From: Nitrospira_D sp035465795
Lineage (GTDB): Bacteria; Nitrospirota; Nitrospiria; Nitrospirales; Nitrospiraceae
DNA: 64,000 nt
Assembly: GCF_049546785.1 (NCBI RefSeq)
Contig: NZ_JBMWAN010000001.1
Coordinates: 124,001-188,000 of the forward strand
Reading direction: 5' to 3'
The translations under genes were made by a program, and so were the position numbers. The notes beneath the pieces were generated by a model that saw only the letters and a program-made list of their open reading frames with translations, was not told where the DNA came from and searched no databases. Numbering within the stretch: position 1 is the first letter of the stretch; every line of letters begins with the position of its first letter. Of the stretch, positions 25,401-34,586 are shown piece after piece.

Positions 25401-27119
25401 TTACTCCTCCTTAAACTGCTGATCACGGTAAGCCAGTAAGATGGCAGCGAGCCGGGTTTTCAGCTCCAGGCGTTTGGGTTTTCCGGTCGAGGTGTAGGGA
25501 ATTTCTTGTCCGAAGAGAATGATTTTCGGACGTTTGGAGAAAGGAAGCAGACGGCGGCAGTGTTCCTGCAGGTCCCGCGCCGTCACCGTAGCGGCTCCGA
25601 GACGCGGGACCACATAGGCGGCAATTTCTTCTCCGTAGTACCGGTGCTCGAATGGAACGGCCATCGCGAACTGGACAAGCGGATGACTCTTCAACGCATC
25701 GTCGATCTCCAGCGGGGAAATATTGACGCCGCCTCGAATGATCAATTCCTTCAGCCGGCCTGAAATGAAGAAAAACGGCCGCCCCCTGTTGTCCCGCGAG
25801 TAAAATCCCTCGTCCCCGGAACGGAACCAGCCCCATTTGAAGGCCGCCTCATTGGCGTCGTCGCGCTTGAAGTATCCGGCGCAGACGGTTCCGCCACGGA
25901 TGCAAATTTCTCCCCGTGTCTTTTCCGGCGCAGGCATTCCGCTCTGGTCGAGAATGGTCATCACGGTATGCCGTAACGGCACACCGATGGAGGGGAACTC
26001 ATAGTGGCTCAGCCAGTGACGATGTTCCTCGGGCGATAGATCGTTCGGCAAGAAGCTGGAATAGCAGGTGGTTTCCGACAGGCCGTAGCCATGGTGGATC
26101 GGAAAATGAAACCGCTCTTCAAAGTGCAGGGCCGTGTCTTTCAGCAACGGTCCCGCGCCGCAGATGAATCCTCCGAAACGGTCGAGCCGGTAGGGACCAA
26201 GATCTTCGTTCGCGTCAAGAAGAAATTCCAGCAAGGTAGGCACGACGCTGACGCAGGTGATGCGCTCTTCATGCAGTCTCCGCCAGAAGGTGGCGCTCTT
26301 GAATTTCCGATTGAGGATCAGGCTCCCCTTGCAATAGAAGGGCGTGACGAGCGTAACGACGGTTCCGTTGACATGATGGATCGGGAGCACGCACATCACA
26401 CGATCGGTTACGCCGAGGTGATGCCAATCGGCGATCGCGTCGGCGTCGGCCAGCAGATTCTCCACTGTCAGGACCACCCCCTTGGGCGGACCTGTCGTCC
26501 CGGACGTATAGACGATGAGGGCGACATCATCCAGGCAGGGGGCAGGAGGCCGGGAGGGAGAGGTCGTACGGGGCACGTCCCTCTTGCATCCAGCCTCCCC
26601 GCCCCCGCCTTCCAAGAAACCTTCGTCATTCAACGCCATCACATGTCGCAAGGCCGGCAGGTCCCGCTGTAGCTCCGTCACTTCCTCGACAGCACTATGC
26701 CAGCAGCAGACGGCCGAGGCCTCCGAATGCTCCAGGATAAAGCGCTTCTTCTCCGTCGGCTCTTCGATGTTGATCGGTACGACCGTGATTCGCGAGATCC
26801 AGGCAGCAAAATACAGGACCACGGTGAGGTCATGGTTAAACAGAATGGTCGCCAGACGGTCTCCGGGCCGGAGCCCGGCCTGGTCATGAAGAACAGCGGC
26901 GGCCCGTTGAACGGCCGTGCCGAACTCCGCATAGCTGTATGTACAGCGGCGTTGTCGATCATCGTCGTAGTAGGTGAGGAATGTCCGGTTGGCCAATCGT
27001 GGATCGTCGACTCGGGAGGTCAAGAACTCTGCGAACGAACTCCACGGGAGCAGTGGCGGGCCTTCGTCCATCTGCCGGGCTTGTGCAATATGTTCAGCGA
27101 CGGCCATCAATGTGGACAT
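25401..27119 (-). CDS. Acyl-CoA synthetase (AMP-forming)
   Basis: A 572-residue ANL-superfamily ligase. The phosphate-binding loop is LIVYTSGTTGPPKGVVLT, followed by HHGYGLSETTC, a hinge region WGWFRSGDEGFY and the C-terminal lysine motif STGKPKRLEL. It activates a carboxylate as acyl-AMP and transfers it to CoA. As the last gene of the minus-strand series, overlapping prpC by 26 bases, it may supply propionyl-CoA, other short or branched acyl-CoA, or acetoacetyl-CoA from the homogentisate pathway; the substrate is not readable. A second ATG at 27107 is an alternative start. Confidence 0.9.
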   Translation of the reverse strand: MSTLMAVAEHIAQARQMDEGPPLLPWSSFAEFLTSRVDDPRLANRTFLTYYDDDRQRRCTYSYAEFGTAVQRAAAVLHDQAGLRPGDRLATILFNHDLTVVLYFAAWISRITVVPINIEEPTEKKRFILEHSEASAVCCWHSAVEEVTELQRDLPALRHVMALNDEGFLEGGGGEAGCKRDVPRTTSPSRPPAPCLDDVALIVYTSGTTGPPKGVVLTVENLLADADAIADWHHLGVTDRVMCVLPIHHVNGTVVTLVTPFYCKGSLILNRKFKSATFWRRLHEERITCVSVVPTLLEFLLDANEDLGPYRLDRFGGFICGAGPLLKDTALHFEERFHFPIHHGYGLSETTCYSSFLPNDLSPEEHRHWLSHYEFPSIGVPLRHTVMTILDQSGMPAPEKTRGEICIRGGTVCAGYFKRDDANEAAFKWGWFRSGDEGFYSRDNRGRPFFFISGRLKELIIRGGVNISPLEIDDALKSHPLVQFAMAVPFEHRYYGEEIAAYVVPRLGAATVTARDLQEHCRRLLPFSKRPKIILFGQEIPYTSTGKPKRLELKTRLAAILLAYRDQQFKEE

Positions 27120-28251
27120 AAATCTGTGGTGCCGGTCCGGTATACAGCGCCCTGGGCCGGATCAGCCGGTTGTGATCCTGCTGTTCCATGACGTGGGCGC
27201 ACCAGCCGGTAATACGTGAACATACAAAGAGGGGCGTGTAGAGCTCTCGCGGAATGCCCATCAGGAGGTAGGCCACAGCCGTATAGAAGTCGAGGTTGGG
27301 GTAGAGCCCCTTCTCCTGCTGCATCACGCGGTCAATGGTCGTTGCGATCCCGTACCAGCGGAGGTCGCCGCAGATCCGGCTCAACCTGTCGGCATGTTGT
27401 TGAATGATGGCCGAGCGCGTGTCGCCCTTCTTGAGCACGCGATGGCCGAATCCCATGATCCGGCGCTTGTGTGCGAGGGCCTCCCGCACCCACTGTTCCG
27501 CGCGGTCGCCGCTCGTGACGTCGAGAAACATCTCTGCGACGGCTTCATTGGCTCCCCCGTGGAGAGGCCCTTTGAGCGTGCCGATCGCGGAAGTGACGGC
27601 TGAGTACATGTCCGTCATCGTCGATGCCGTCACCCGGGCCGAGAAGGTGGAGGCATTGAATTCATGCTCGGCATAAAGCGTGAGCGACACATCGAGCACG
27701 CGGGCCATCGCCCGGGCCGTCTCGTCCCCTCTCCGCCCGGTGAGGAGGAACAGCAGATTCTCGGCAAAGCTCAGGTCCGGTTTCGGCTCCAGACCGGGTT
27801 TCCCGTTGGCGAGCCGATGGACCGTGGCGATAATGAGCGGAATTTGCGCCAGCAACCGGAGCGATTTACGAAGGTTCGCCTGATGGGAATTGTCCGCGGC
27901 CTCCGCATCGGTCATGCCCAGCAGAGAGACGCTGGTCCGCAGAATGTCCATGGGATGAGCCGCGGGGGGAACCATGCCGAGCAACGCTTCGACCGGGCCG
28001 GGCAGAATGGACTCTGCCGCCAGCTGCATCGCGAAGCCCTTCAGCTCTTTCCAGGTCGGGAGCTTGCCGAAAAGCAACAGATAGGCCACCTCCTCAAACG
28101 TGGCGTTGCCCGCCAAATCGCTGACCGCGTAGCCCCTGTATCTCAGTCCCCCTTCGCCTTCATCCACATGGCACAGAGCGGTTTCACCGGCGAGGACTCC
28201 ATCGAGGCCCGGGCTGTACGCCTGAGTTTTTGAGGTCTCACCCACTGCCAT
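27094..28251 (-). CDS. prpC: 2-methylcitrate synthase / citrate synthase family
   Basis: The 385-residue protein starts with YSPGLDGVLAGETALCHVDE and GLRYRGY, as in short citrate and methylcitrate synthases. Active-site histidines lie in GPLHGGANEAV and IMGFGHRVLKKGD, and the aspartate in YPNLDFYTAVAYLLMGIP. Condensing propionyl-CoA with oxaloacetate is inferred from its place beside PrpB and PrpD. GGAGG sits six bases before ATG 28251, which decides the start over 28257. It overlaps both neighbours, indicating tight coupling. Confidence 0.88.
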   Translation of the reverse strand: MAVGETSKTQAYSPGLDGVLAGETALCHVDEGEGGLRYRGYAVSDLAGNATFEEVAYLLLFGKLPTWKELKGFAMQLAAESILPGPVEALLGMVPPAAHPMDILRTSVSLLGMTDAEAADNSHQANLRKSLRLLAQIPLIIATVHRLANGKPGLEPKPDLSFAENLLFLLTGRRGDETARAMARVLDVSLTLYAEHEFNASTFSARVTASTMTDMYSAVTSAIGTLKGPLHGGANEAVAEMFLDVTSGDRAEQWVREALAHKRRIMGFGHRVLKKGDTRSAIIQQHADRLSRICGDLRWYGIATTIDRVMQQEKGLYPNLDFYTAVAYLLMGIPRELYTPLFVCSRITGWCAHVMEQQDHNRLIRPRALYTGPAPQIYVHIDGRR

Positions 28252-29149
28252 GGTCATCCTCCGTGGAGTGAAAGTGCCGGTCCCGTCGCTCATACTCCGC
28301 GTACCGCAGCAGGTCATAGAGCTCCCCCCTGGTCTGCATCCGCTCCAGCAGGCCGCGCTGCGAACCACGGCTTCTCAGCTCCGACAGCATCTGGTCGATA
28401 GCCTTCGTCGCCATCCGCAGGGCTGTGACCGGGAAGAGCACCAGACGATAACCCAGGTCCTCGAACTCGCCGACGCTCAGGTAGGGAGTCTTTCCGAATT
28501 CTGTCATGTTGGCGACCAGCGGCGCTTTGCCTCCCTCCCTGGCGAGTTGCCGGGCAAACAGGCGGAATTCGTCGGCAGACTCGAGCGCTTCCGGGAAGAT
28601 CGCGTCGGCACCGGCATCGATATAGGCCCTGGCCCGTCGCACGGCCTCGTCCAATCCTTCGACGGCTCGCGCATCCGTGCGGGCCACAATGAAAAACTCC
28701 CGGTCTTGCCTGGCATCGCTCGCCGCACAGATCTTGCTTACCATCTCGCTCGTCGAGACCAGCCGTTTGCCCGGCAGATGTCCGCATTTCTTGGGCAGCT
28801 CTTGATCTTCAATTTGCATCCCTGCCAACCCCGCCTGCTCGAATTCCTTCACCGCCCGCATCACGGCGAGCGGGGGGCCGAAGCCCGTGTCCGCATCCAC
28901 GATCGCCGGGATCGTGACGGCCTTGGTCATAGAGGCGGCATCGGCGACCACTTCCGCCAGAGATAACAAGCCGATATCCGGCAATCCTCGTGCGGCCGAC
29001 AGACCCGCGCCCGAGACGTACAGGGCATGAAACCCGGCACGCTCGATCTGCATGGCCGTCAGAGCGTTGAAGGCTCCGGGCAGGACGACGGTCTGCCGCT
29101 CGATCAGCTCACGCAAGCGTTGGGGCTTAGATTGGGCGGGGTGATCCAT
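28238..29149 (-). CDS. prpB: 2-methylisocitrate lyase
   Basis: A 303-residue ICL/PEPM-superfamily protein. The active-site loop is LPKKCGHLPGK (the KKCGH signature of PrpB/isocitrate lyase), with VDADTGFG for metal binding. It cleaves 2-methylisocitrate to pyruvate and succinate. Its stop lies 14 bases inside the prpC start. Oxaloacetate decarboxylase-like members are the main alternative, but PrpC and PrpD beside it make the lyase call strong. Confidence 0.92.
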   Translation of the reverse strand: MDHPAQSKPQRLRELIERQTVVLPGAFNALTAMQIERAGFHALYVSGAGLSAARGLPDIGLLSLAEVVADAASMTKAVTIPAIVDADTGFGPPLAVMRAVKEFEQAGLAGMQIEDQELPKKCGHLPGKRLVSTSEMVSKICAASDARQDREFFIVARTDARAVEGLDEAVRRARAYIDAGADAIFPEALESADEFRLFARQLAREGGKAPLVANMTEFGKTPYLSVGEFEDLGYRLVLFPVTALRMATKAIDQMLSELRSRGSQRGLLERMQTRGELYDLLRYAEYERRDRHFHSTEDDHGSG

Positions 29150-29192
29150 ATCCTGCTCTCCGACGACCGGGACTGACTGACATTCAGGCTCA

Positions 29193-29240
29193 GGTTAAGA
29201 GAGGATCGATCCATCGCCCTTCATGTCTCGCCTCTTAACC
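29193..29240 (-). terminator. Hairpin at the end of prpD
   Basis: GGTTAAGAG-AGG and CCTCTTAACC can pair across about 25 bases and include the prpD stop codon. It may adjust expression between prpD and prpB. No T-run is seen. Confidence 0.35.
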
Positions 29241-30632
29241 CCGGCCTTTCAGCTTGAGAAGGGGCATCAACGCGCTGACATCCTTGACCTGGTCGAGCTT
29301 CCACACGAAATCGATCAGCTTGTTCATGCGGGCTCGCTCTAATTTCCCCGCCGCCAGCCGGCGGAATTTGTCTTCGACATCATGATCGGACATTCTGTTC
29401 TTGGGATGGCCGAGAGGATAATCCACCTGTTGGACATAAGAGTGTCCGGCTTTCGTCCGAACCATAATCCGCGTCGGCATCGCCAGCGGATAACGGCCGG
29501 TGAACTCGGACAGCGGAACCACGCGCACCTTCTGGATCAACTCATGTACAACCGGATCGGCAAGACGTTTGGCTTCGAACGAACGCTGCGTCACCTTGCC
29601 GTCGAGGAGCGCGACTGCCACACAGTAGGGAAAACTGTGATCGGCGGTCTCTCTCGTCTGAGGGCGCCACTTTTCCGGATCCCGCCCGATGATTTCCATG
29701 GCGACATCATAGCTGCCGATTTCGACATCTGTGATGCCCGCAAGTGCATCGGTTCCTTCTACTTTGAGCATGTCCGCTCTGAGCGCCAGGACCGCTTCCA
29801 CGGCCGTCTGCGCGTGATACTCCACCGGGTAATGCTTGACATAGGTGTCCAGAATCTTGAACGTGACCGGCTCTGAGGCTCCCTGCTCGCCACCAAAGGG
29901 CGCAAGCTCGAACGGCCCCGACACGAGTTTCATGAACCCCTTCTCCCCTTCGAAGATCGGAGCGGGGCCCGTCATCCCCCGTTGAGCCAGCGTGGCCGCG
30001 AAGACGCCGTTGCGCGCCGCGTTCGAGAACGCGCAGGCCTTCCACATGGACAGGTCCCCGACCCGAGTCTGCCGCAACGCGATGTTCGCGACGCCCGCAA
30101 GGTTGATGGCATGCAGGGTCTGTGCATCGGAGAGCTTCATCACCTTGGCGGCGCCGAGGGCGGAGGAAAAGGAACCGTAGGTCACATGATCCCAGCCGCG
30201 CGGGCGCAAGGCCGCCGCGTCGCAGAGGCGGCACTGGACTTCATAGGCAAGCGCAATGGCCTGGATGACGCGTTTGCCGGAGGCGCGAGAGGCTTCTCCG
30301 ACCGCGAGTACGGCGGCAATGTTGTCGGAAGGGTGTGCGGGTTCCCTGGCGAGATAGGTATCATTGAAGTCGAGATAGCGGACAAGCGCGCCGTTGGCGA
30401 ACGTAGCAAGGTCAGGAAGCGTTTTATGAGTCGTTCCCCAGAGCGTGGCGCCATCGGGGACGGTGACAGTCCGACCGATCCCGCGCGCGATCCGGCAGGG
30501 CAGCGCGTTCCAAGCCCCGAGCGCACAGCCGAGGCTGTCGAGGACTCGCCGTTTGACTTCGTGCACGACAGCGCCGGGCAGGTCATCGTAGCCCAGCGCC
30601 CTGCTGTAGCGAGCGAGACGTTCTGCGAGCAT
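29235..30632 (-). CDS. prpD: MmgE/PrpD-family 2-methylcitrate dehydratase
   Basis: The 465-residue protein starts with RLARYSRALGYDDLPGAVV and carries RRVLDSLGCALGA, VRYLDFNDTYLAREPAHPSDN and WKACAFSNAARN, typical of MmgE/PrpD. It dehydrates 2-methylcitrate towards 2-methylaconitate or methylisocitrate. The next gene downstream is prpB after 85 bases. Length and motifs are complete. An ATG at 30632 follows a GAGGTAAAGG region. Confidence 0.93.
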   Translation of the reverse strand: MLAERLARYSRALGYDDLPGAVVHEVKRRVLDSLGCALGAWNALPCRIARGIGRTVTVPDGATLWGTTHKTLPDLATFANGALVRYLDFNDTYLAREPAHPSDNIAAVLAVGEASRASGKRVIQAIALAYEVQCRLCDAAALRPRGWDHVTYGSFSSALGAAKVMKLSDAQTLHAINLAGVANIALRQTRVGDLSMWKACAFSNAARNGVFAATLAQRGMTGPAPIFEGEKGFMKLVSGPFELAPFGGEQGASEPVTFKILDTYVKHYPVEYHAQTAVEAVLALRADMLKVEGTDALAGITDVEIGSYDVAMEIIGRDPEKWRPQTRETADHSFPYCVAVALLDGKVTQRSFEAKRLADPVVHELIQKVRVVPLSEFTGRYPLAMPTRIMVRTKAGHSYVQQVDYPLGHPKNRMSDHDVEDKFRRLAAGKLERARMNKLIDFVWKLDQVKDVSALMPLLKLKGRG

Positions 30633-30781
30633 CCTTTACCTCAGACGGAACGTCAACCGTCATGCGACATGCGTCAATCGTGGGAACAACAGGGAACCAT
30701 TTCTCTACATCGCTTCTCCTCTTTCGATTGACGTGTGACCATTGACGGAACCGGCGGTTGACGCATGACGAATCACGTTCT
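30633..30781. repeat. Intergenic decayed repeat with TTGACG/CGTCAA units
   Basis: The gap between the enoyl-CoA hydratase and prpD genes holds several similar units in both directions (CGTCAACCGTCATGCGACAT, GATTGACGTGTGACC, GGTTGACGCATGACG). A related stretch (CCGTCAACCATCAGCCATGA) lies near 37160. These look like short dispersed intergenic repeats of unknown role; no gene is present. Confidence 0.4.
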
Positions 30782-31555
30782 TCACGCATCGGCAAACTTC
30801 GGCTGCCGCTTTTCGAGAAACGCCTGAACGGCTTCCTGCTTTTCCGGAGTCACACATAACCGGCCGAACAATTCCGCTTCCCTGGCCAACCCTTCAGACA
30901 GGGGAATGTCGAGGCCGCCCCTGATCGCGTGCAGCGCCGCCTCAATGGCGTTCTTTCCCCGCGCCGTCATCAGGGCCGCGATGGCTTCAGCCTGTGCCAC
31001 CAACTCATGCGGGGGTACGACCCGGCTGACAAGGCCGATTCGCAGAGCCTCCTCGGCCGCCAGGCTCTCACCGGTCAGGATCATCTCTGCCGCGTGGGAA
31101 GCCCCGACGACGCGCGGCAGTCGTTGGGTGCCCCCGAAACCGGGAATAAGGCCGAGTTTGATTTCCGGCAACCCCAACAGAGCCCCGGCTGCCGCGACCC
31201 GAATGTGGCACGCCAGGGCCAGTTCAAGCCCGCCGCCGACACAAGTTCCGTTGATGGCAGCGAGCACCGGCTTCCCGGAACGCTCGATGCGGCTGAGCAG
31301 GGACTGCCCGCGAACCGCAAACTCCGAGCCGCCATGCGCGGTATTGAGGTGTGCCAATTCATTCATGTCGGCCCCCGCACAGAAAAACCGTCCGGTACCG
31401 GTCACGATCACCACTCGAACGTATTCATCCTCTTCCACCTCGTTTAAAACCAGTTCGAGCTCCTTGAGCACCGGGAGATTGAGCACGTTGGCCGGTGGAT
31501 TATGCAGTGTAATCCGCGCAACATGGCGAGTGATGGTCAACAATTGGTGCGGCAT
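30782..31555 (-). CDS. Enoyl-CoA hydratase/isomerase
   Basis: A 257-residue crotonase. The oxyanion hole lies in GRFFCAGADMNEL and INGTCVGGGLELALACHI. Both catalytic glutamates are present (GGLELAL and LLGLPEIKLGLIPGFGG), so it should be a true hydratase. In this cluster it would hydrate crotonyl-CoA and related enoyl-CoA from valine or short-chain acid breakdown. ATG 31555 follows GGAGG by seven bases; the open frame upstream to 31645 is not needed. Confidence 0.92.
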   Translation of the reverse strand: MPHQLLTITRHVARITLHNPPANVLNLPVLKELELVLNEVEEDEYVRVVIVTGTGRFFCAGADMNELAHLNTAHGGSEFAVRGQSLLSRIERSGKPVLAAINGTCVGGGLELALACHIRVAAAGALLGLPEIKLGLIPGFGGTQRLPRVVGASHAAEMILTGESLAAEEALRIGLVSRVVPPHELVAQAEAIAALMTARGKNAIEAALHAIRGGLDIPLSEGLAREAELFGRLCVTPEKQEAVQAFLEKRQPKFADA

Positions 31556-31571
31556 GACATCCTCCAGCTTT

Positions 31572-32372
31572 TCACAAGGCAGCGACTTTCCGGTTAAGAC
31601 GAACGGGCGAACCTTCCAGGCCGCGCAGCCGTTGATGCCCGGCAATGGCCGCGACGAGTTCCGGAATCCCTTCTCCTCTCATGGCTACGGTCCGGAGCAC
31701 GGTCGGACACCAGTTTCGCAGGTCCCGCAACGTCGTATCCGCACCGGCCAGATCTCCCTTATTGACGACGACAATGTGAGCCACTTCCAATAACCCGGCT
31801 TTCATCGCCTGCACCTCATCGCCGAGACCGGGGGCCACGACTGCGACCACGGTACGGGCGAGATCCATCACATCCACTTCGTTCTGACCGACTCCAATCG
31901 TCTCGATCAGAATGACCTCGTACCCCGCCGCTTCCAACACCAAGACTGCGTTGCCGGTCGTTTGGGCGAGCCCCCCATGATGTCCACGCGTGGCCATGCT
32001 CCTGATATAGACGCCGGGATCGAGCGTATGCTCCTGCATCCTGATGCGGTCGCCGAGCAGCGCGCCGCCCGTCAGGGGACTGCTCATGTCGACGGCCAGA
32101 ACCCCGACTTTCATCCCCGCGCGGCGATAGGCGGTCACGAGTTGATCGATGAGCGTGCTTTTGCCGGCCCCTGGGTATCCGGTAATGCCGATCACGGCTG
32201 CGTTATGCGGGACCGGGGCCAGGAGGCGGAGCATGGCGAGGCCCTCCGGTTCATGATTCTCCAACAACGTAATCAGACGAGCGACGGAATGGACGTCTCC
32301 GGCCTTGACCCGATCGACCAATGCCACCGGGTCTCCCGCTTCACTCCTTGTCTGCAGGCTCGAACCACACAT
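31572..32372 (-). CDS. meaB: MeaB/ArgK-type GTPase for B12 acyl-CoA mutase
   Basis: A G3E-family GTPase of up to 266 residues. Walker A is GITGYPGAGKSTLIDQL, VLAVDMSSPLTGGALLGDRIRM is the MeaB signature, then IETIGVGQNEVDVMDL and the NKGD base-recognition motif VVVNKGDL. MeaB proteins load and protect the cobalamin of methylmalonyl- or isobutyryl-CoA mutases. It is shorter than typical MeaB (about 310-330) and seems to lack part of the C-terminal dimerisation arm. Two starts are plausible: ATG 32372 (AAGGTGACAG site, overlapping the upstream gene) or GTG 32327 after its stop. Confidence 0.92.
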   Translation of the reverse strand: MCGSSLQTRSEAGDPVALVDRVKAGDVHSVARLITLLENHEPEGLAMLRLLAPVPHNAAVIGITGYPGAGKSTLIDQLVTAYRRAGMKVGVLAVDMSSPLTGGALLGDRIRMQEHTLDPGVYIRSMATRGHHGGLAQTTGNAVLVLEAAGYEVILIETIGVGQNEVDVMDLARTVVAVVAPGLGDEVQAMKAGLLEVAHIVVVNKGDLAGADTTLRDLRNWCPTVLRTVAMRGEGIPELVAAIAGHQRLRGLEGSPVRLNRKVAAL

Positions 32373-32805
32373 CTGTCACCTTGAACGATGGTGTCCTGGC
32401 GAAACGCGCGATCACCGGCATGCCGATGCGGACTTCGTCCGGCGGCATGCCTTTCAGCCGCGAGAGGAATAATGTGTCGGCTCCGTCGAATTCCACCAGG
32501 ATTAACGTGAACGGAGTGTCTTTGAGGAATGCTTCACCGCCATAGTGACAGGTGGTAAAGGTGTGGATGCGGCCGGTGAGCGGCAACTCGTTCCACGCCG
32601 TCGGTGCGCCGCACTCCATACAATGAGCACGGGGAGTGGCATAGCTATACCCGCACGCCGTACAACGTGAGCCGAGCAGCTTCCCCTTGGTCAGCCCGAT
32701 GAAGAACGGTGAGTCTTGGGCGTAGCTATGGCGGTAATCAATGTCGTAATGATCATGAATGACCAGCGGGTCTATGCCGTACAGGATGGTGCCTTTCTCT
32801 CGCAT
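32341..32805 (-). CDS. DUF35-type zinc-ribbon/OB-fold protein
   Basis: A 154-residue protein with a rubredoxin-like zinc ribbon (GSRCTACGYSYATPRAHCMECGAP: two CxxC pairs) and a C-terminal OB-fold (FTTCHYGGEAFLKDTPFTL, IGMPVIARFA). DUF35 proteins work as obligate partners of thiolase-like enzymes, binding or channelling acyl-CoA. Its partner is surely the thiolase-like protein encoded just upstream at 32905. The start at 32805 has AAGGAGAGG upstream; the frame stays open to 32901. Confidence 0.88.
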   Translation of the reverse strand: MREKGTILYGIDPLVIHDHYDIDYRHSYAQDSPFFIGLTKGKLLGSRCTACGYSYATPRAHCMECGAPTAWNELPLTGRIHTFTTCHYGGEAFLKDTPFTLILVEFDGADTLFLSRLKGMPPDEVRIGMPVIARFARTPSFKVTDVWFEPADKE

Positions 32806-32904
32806 CACGTCGCTCCTCTCCTTTGGTGGCACGTCATTCGTAACTCGGATCATGTCGTTCGCGGGCGATCTTCTTTTGTTGTCTCGCGAGATACGTTTCA
32901 CGCC

Positions 32905-34188
32905 TCATGCCGCCTCCAAGATCGACACGGTGATATAGGTCCCCGTCCCGGCGTGGCTGTGGATCAAACCGCGCTTGGCCTGCTGGACTTGGAGTCTCTC
33001 GTCGCCCAGATGCTTCCCGATAGAGCCCTGCAACTGCCAGAATGCGAACACGGCCTGCATCAGACCGGTGGCTCCGACCGGATGGCCGCAGGCGAGCAAT
33101 CCACCGGAAGGATTCACAGGAAGCTTGCCTCGCTCAGGTAGCTCGAGGCCGTAATCGACGGTGGACAGGAACGACATACCGCTCTCCACGAACCGGCCGC
33201 CCTCGCCATACTTGCAGAGGCCCAAGTCTTCGTAGGTCTGAATCTCCGAGGAGCTGTACGCGTCGTGCAGCTCGATGAAGCTCAACTCCTCTCCCGGATT
33301 GCTGATGCCCGCCATCTCATAGGCCAGTTTCGCCGCCATGCGACCGCCCCTGAAAGAATGCACGCCGGGATATCTCAGATGCCGATAGTCCGATTCGCTC
33401 TCGTGCGGGAGCAGCAGCACTTTGCCGTGGGGGCGGTCCGCCATGCGCATCGCGTCGGAACCGGACCCGACGCCGGTAATCTTGACCGGATGGTCGCAGA
33501 CCTTGGAGGCGACCGCTTCCGAGGCCAGGAGACAGACCGCCGCACCGTCCGACATGGTGCAGATATCCTCCATCGTCAGCGGCGTGGCCACCATCGGGGA
33601 CTCCCGCACCTGTTTGATCGTGAGCCGTTTGGCTTTCTGCGCGTAAGGATTATAGAGGGCGTTCGCATGGTTCTTGATCGAGACCATCGCCATCTGCTCG
33701 ACCGTGGTACCGAATTCATGCATGTGCCGCTGGACCATCATGGCGTAGTACCCGCTGTAGAATCCGCCGACCGGGAAGTCGAAGTTGGTGTCGGAGGCCA
33801 ACGCGATAAACTCGTTCCCTTTCCAGGTATTCACCCGCGACATGGTTTCAAACCCGAAGGCCAGGCAACAGTTCATGCGCCCGGAAGCCACGGCTTCCCA
33901 GGCGGACTGAAAACACAGGCCTCCGGTTGCGCCTCCCCCTTCGACACGCTTGGAGGGTTTCGGACACAGTCCCAGATAATCCTGCACCATGCTCGCCGCC
34001 TTGAGCTGTCTCGTGAAATGATCGGAGAAATATGATCCGACGGCTCCGTCGATCATGGCTTTTGAAAAGCGCGGCACGTCATGCAGCGCATAGTCGTACG
34101 CCTCTTTCACCATGAGACGGAAGTCTTTATCCTGCTGCGCCTTAGCGAATTTTGTGATTCCGCCGCTGATCATATAGACCGGTCTCAT
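32905..34188 (-). CDS. Thiolase-like protein lacking the nucleophilic cysteine
   Basis: A 427-residue thiolase-fold protein of the archaeal/SCP2-like branch (FIELHDAYSSSEIQ, GGLLACGHPVGATGLMQA). The catalytic-cysteine block, normally like VEAACASGG, reads VEGGGATGGLC, so Gly86 stands at the cysteine position; a cysteine six residues later is not equivalent. Cys-less members paired with DUF35, such as steroid side-chain aldolases of the Ltp2/ChsH2 type, perform retro-aldol cleavage, so an aldolase role is plausible. The ATG overlaps the stop of the B12-binding gene (ATGA), tying it to the mutase. Confidence 0.85.
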   Translation of the reverse strand: MRPVYMISGGITKFAKAQQDKDFRLMVKEAYDYALHDVPRFSKAMIDGAVGSYFSDHFTRQLKAASMVQDYLGLCPKPSKRVEGGGATGGLCFQSAWEAVASGRMNCCLAFGFETMSRVNTWKGNEFIALASDTNFDFPVGGFYSGYYAMMVQRHMHEFGTTVEQMAMVSIKNHANALYNPYAQKAKRLTIKQVRESPMVATPLTMEDICTMSDGAAVCLLASEAVASKVCDHPVKITGVGSGSDAMRMADRPHGKVLLLPHESESDYRHLRYPGVHSFRGGRMAAKLAYEMAGISNPGEELSFIELHDAYSSSEIQTYEDLGLCKYGEGGRFVESGMSFLSTVDYGLELPERGKLPVNPSGGLLACGHPVGATGLMQAVFAFWQLQGSIGKHLGDERLQVQQAKRGLIHSHAGTGTYITVSILEAA

Positions 34189-34586
34189 GATTGGAGCCCT
34201 TTCAGGAAGTTCACAATCTCGTTCATGGACGTCCCCGGCCTGAACAGCGCCCGAACGCCGTCCGCTTTGAGGCCGGTAAGATCTTCGTCGGGAATGATCC
34301 CGCCGCCGAACAGGACGATGTCCTCGGCACCCTGCTCTCGAAGCAGCGCCAGGACTCGCCGGAAGAGCGTATTGTGCGCGCCGGAGAGGATGCTCAATCC
34401 GATCGCATCCACATCCTCCTGAATCGCCGTGCTCACCACCTGCTCCGGCGTCTGGTGGAGACCGGTATAGACCACTTCGATTCCGGCATCACGCAACGCG
34501 CGCGCAATCAGCTTCACTCCGCGGTCATGGCCGTCGAGCCCCACTTTGCCGATCAAGACTCGGATAGGTGTCGCCGCTACTGCCAT
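34185..34586 (-). CDS. icmB: B12-binding small subunit of acyl-CoA mutase
   Basis: A 133-residue cobalamin-binding domain: KVGLDGHDRGVKLIARALRD contains the DxHxxG motif that supplies the lower axial histidine, followed by GLSILSGAH and LFGGGIIPDED. Length and layout match the separate small subunit of isobutyryl-CoA mutase (about 136 residues) rather than the fused methylmalonyl-CoA mutase. It pairs with the large subunit at 35541. It overlaps the MBL-fold gene by ten bases and the thiolase-like gene by four. Confidence 0.9.
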   Translation of the reverse strand: MAVAATPIRVLIGKVGLDGHDRGVKLIARALRDAGIEVVYTGLHQTPEQVVSTAIQEDVDAIGLSILSGAHNTLFRRVLALLREQGAEDIVLFGGGIIPDEDLTGLKADGVRALFRPGTSMNEIVNFLKGLQS

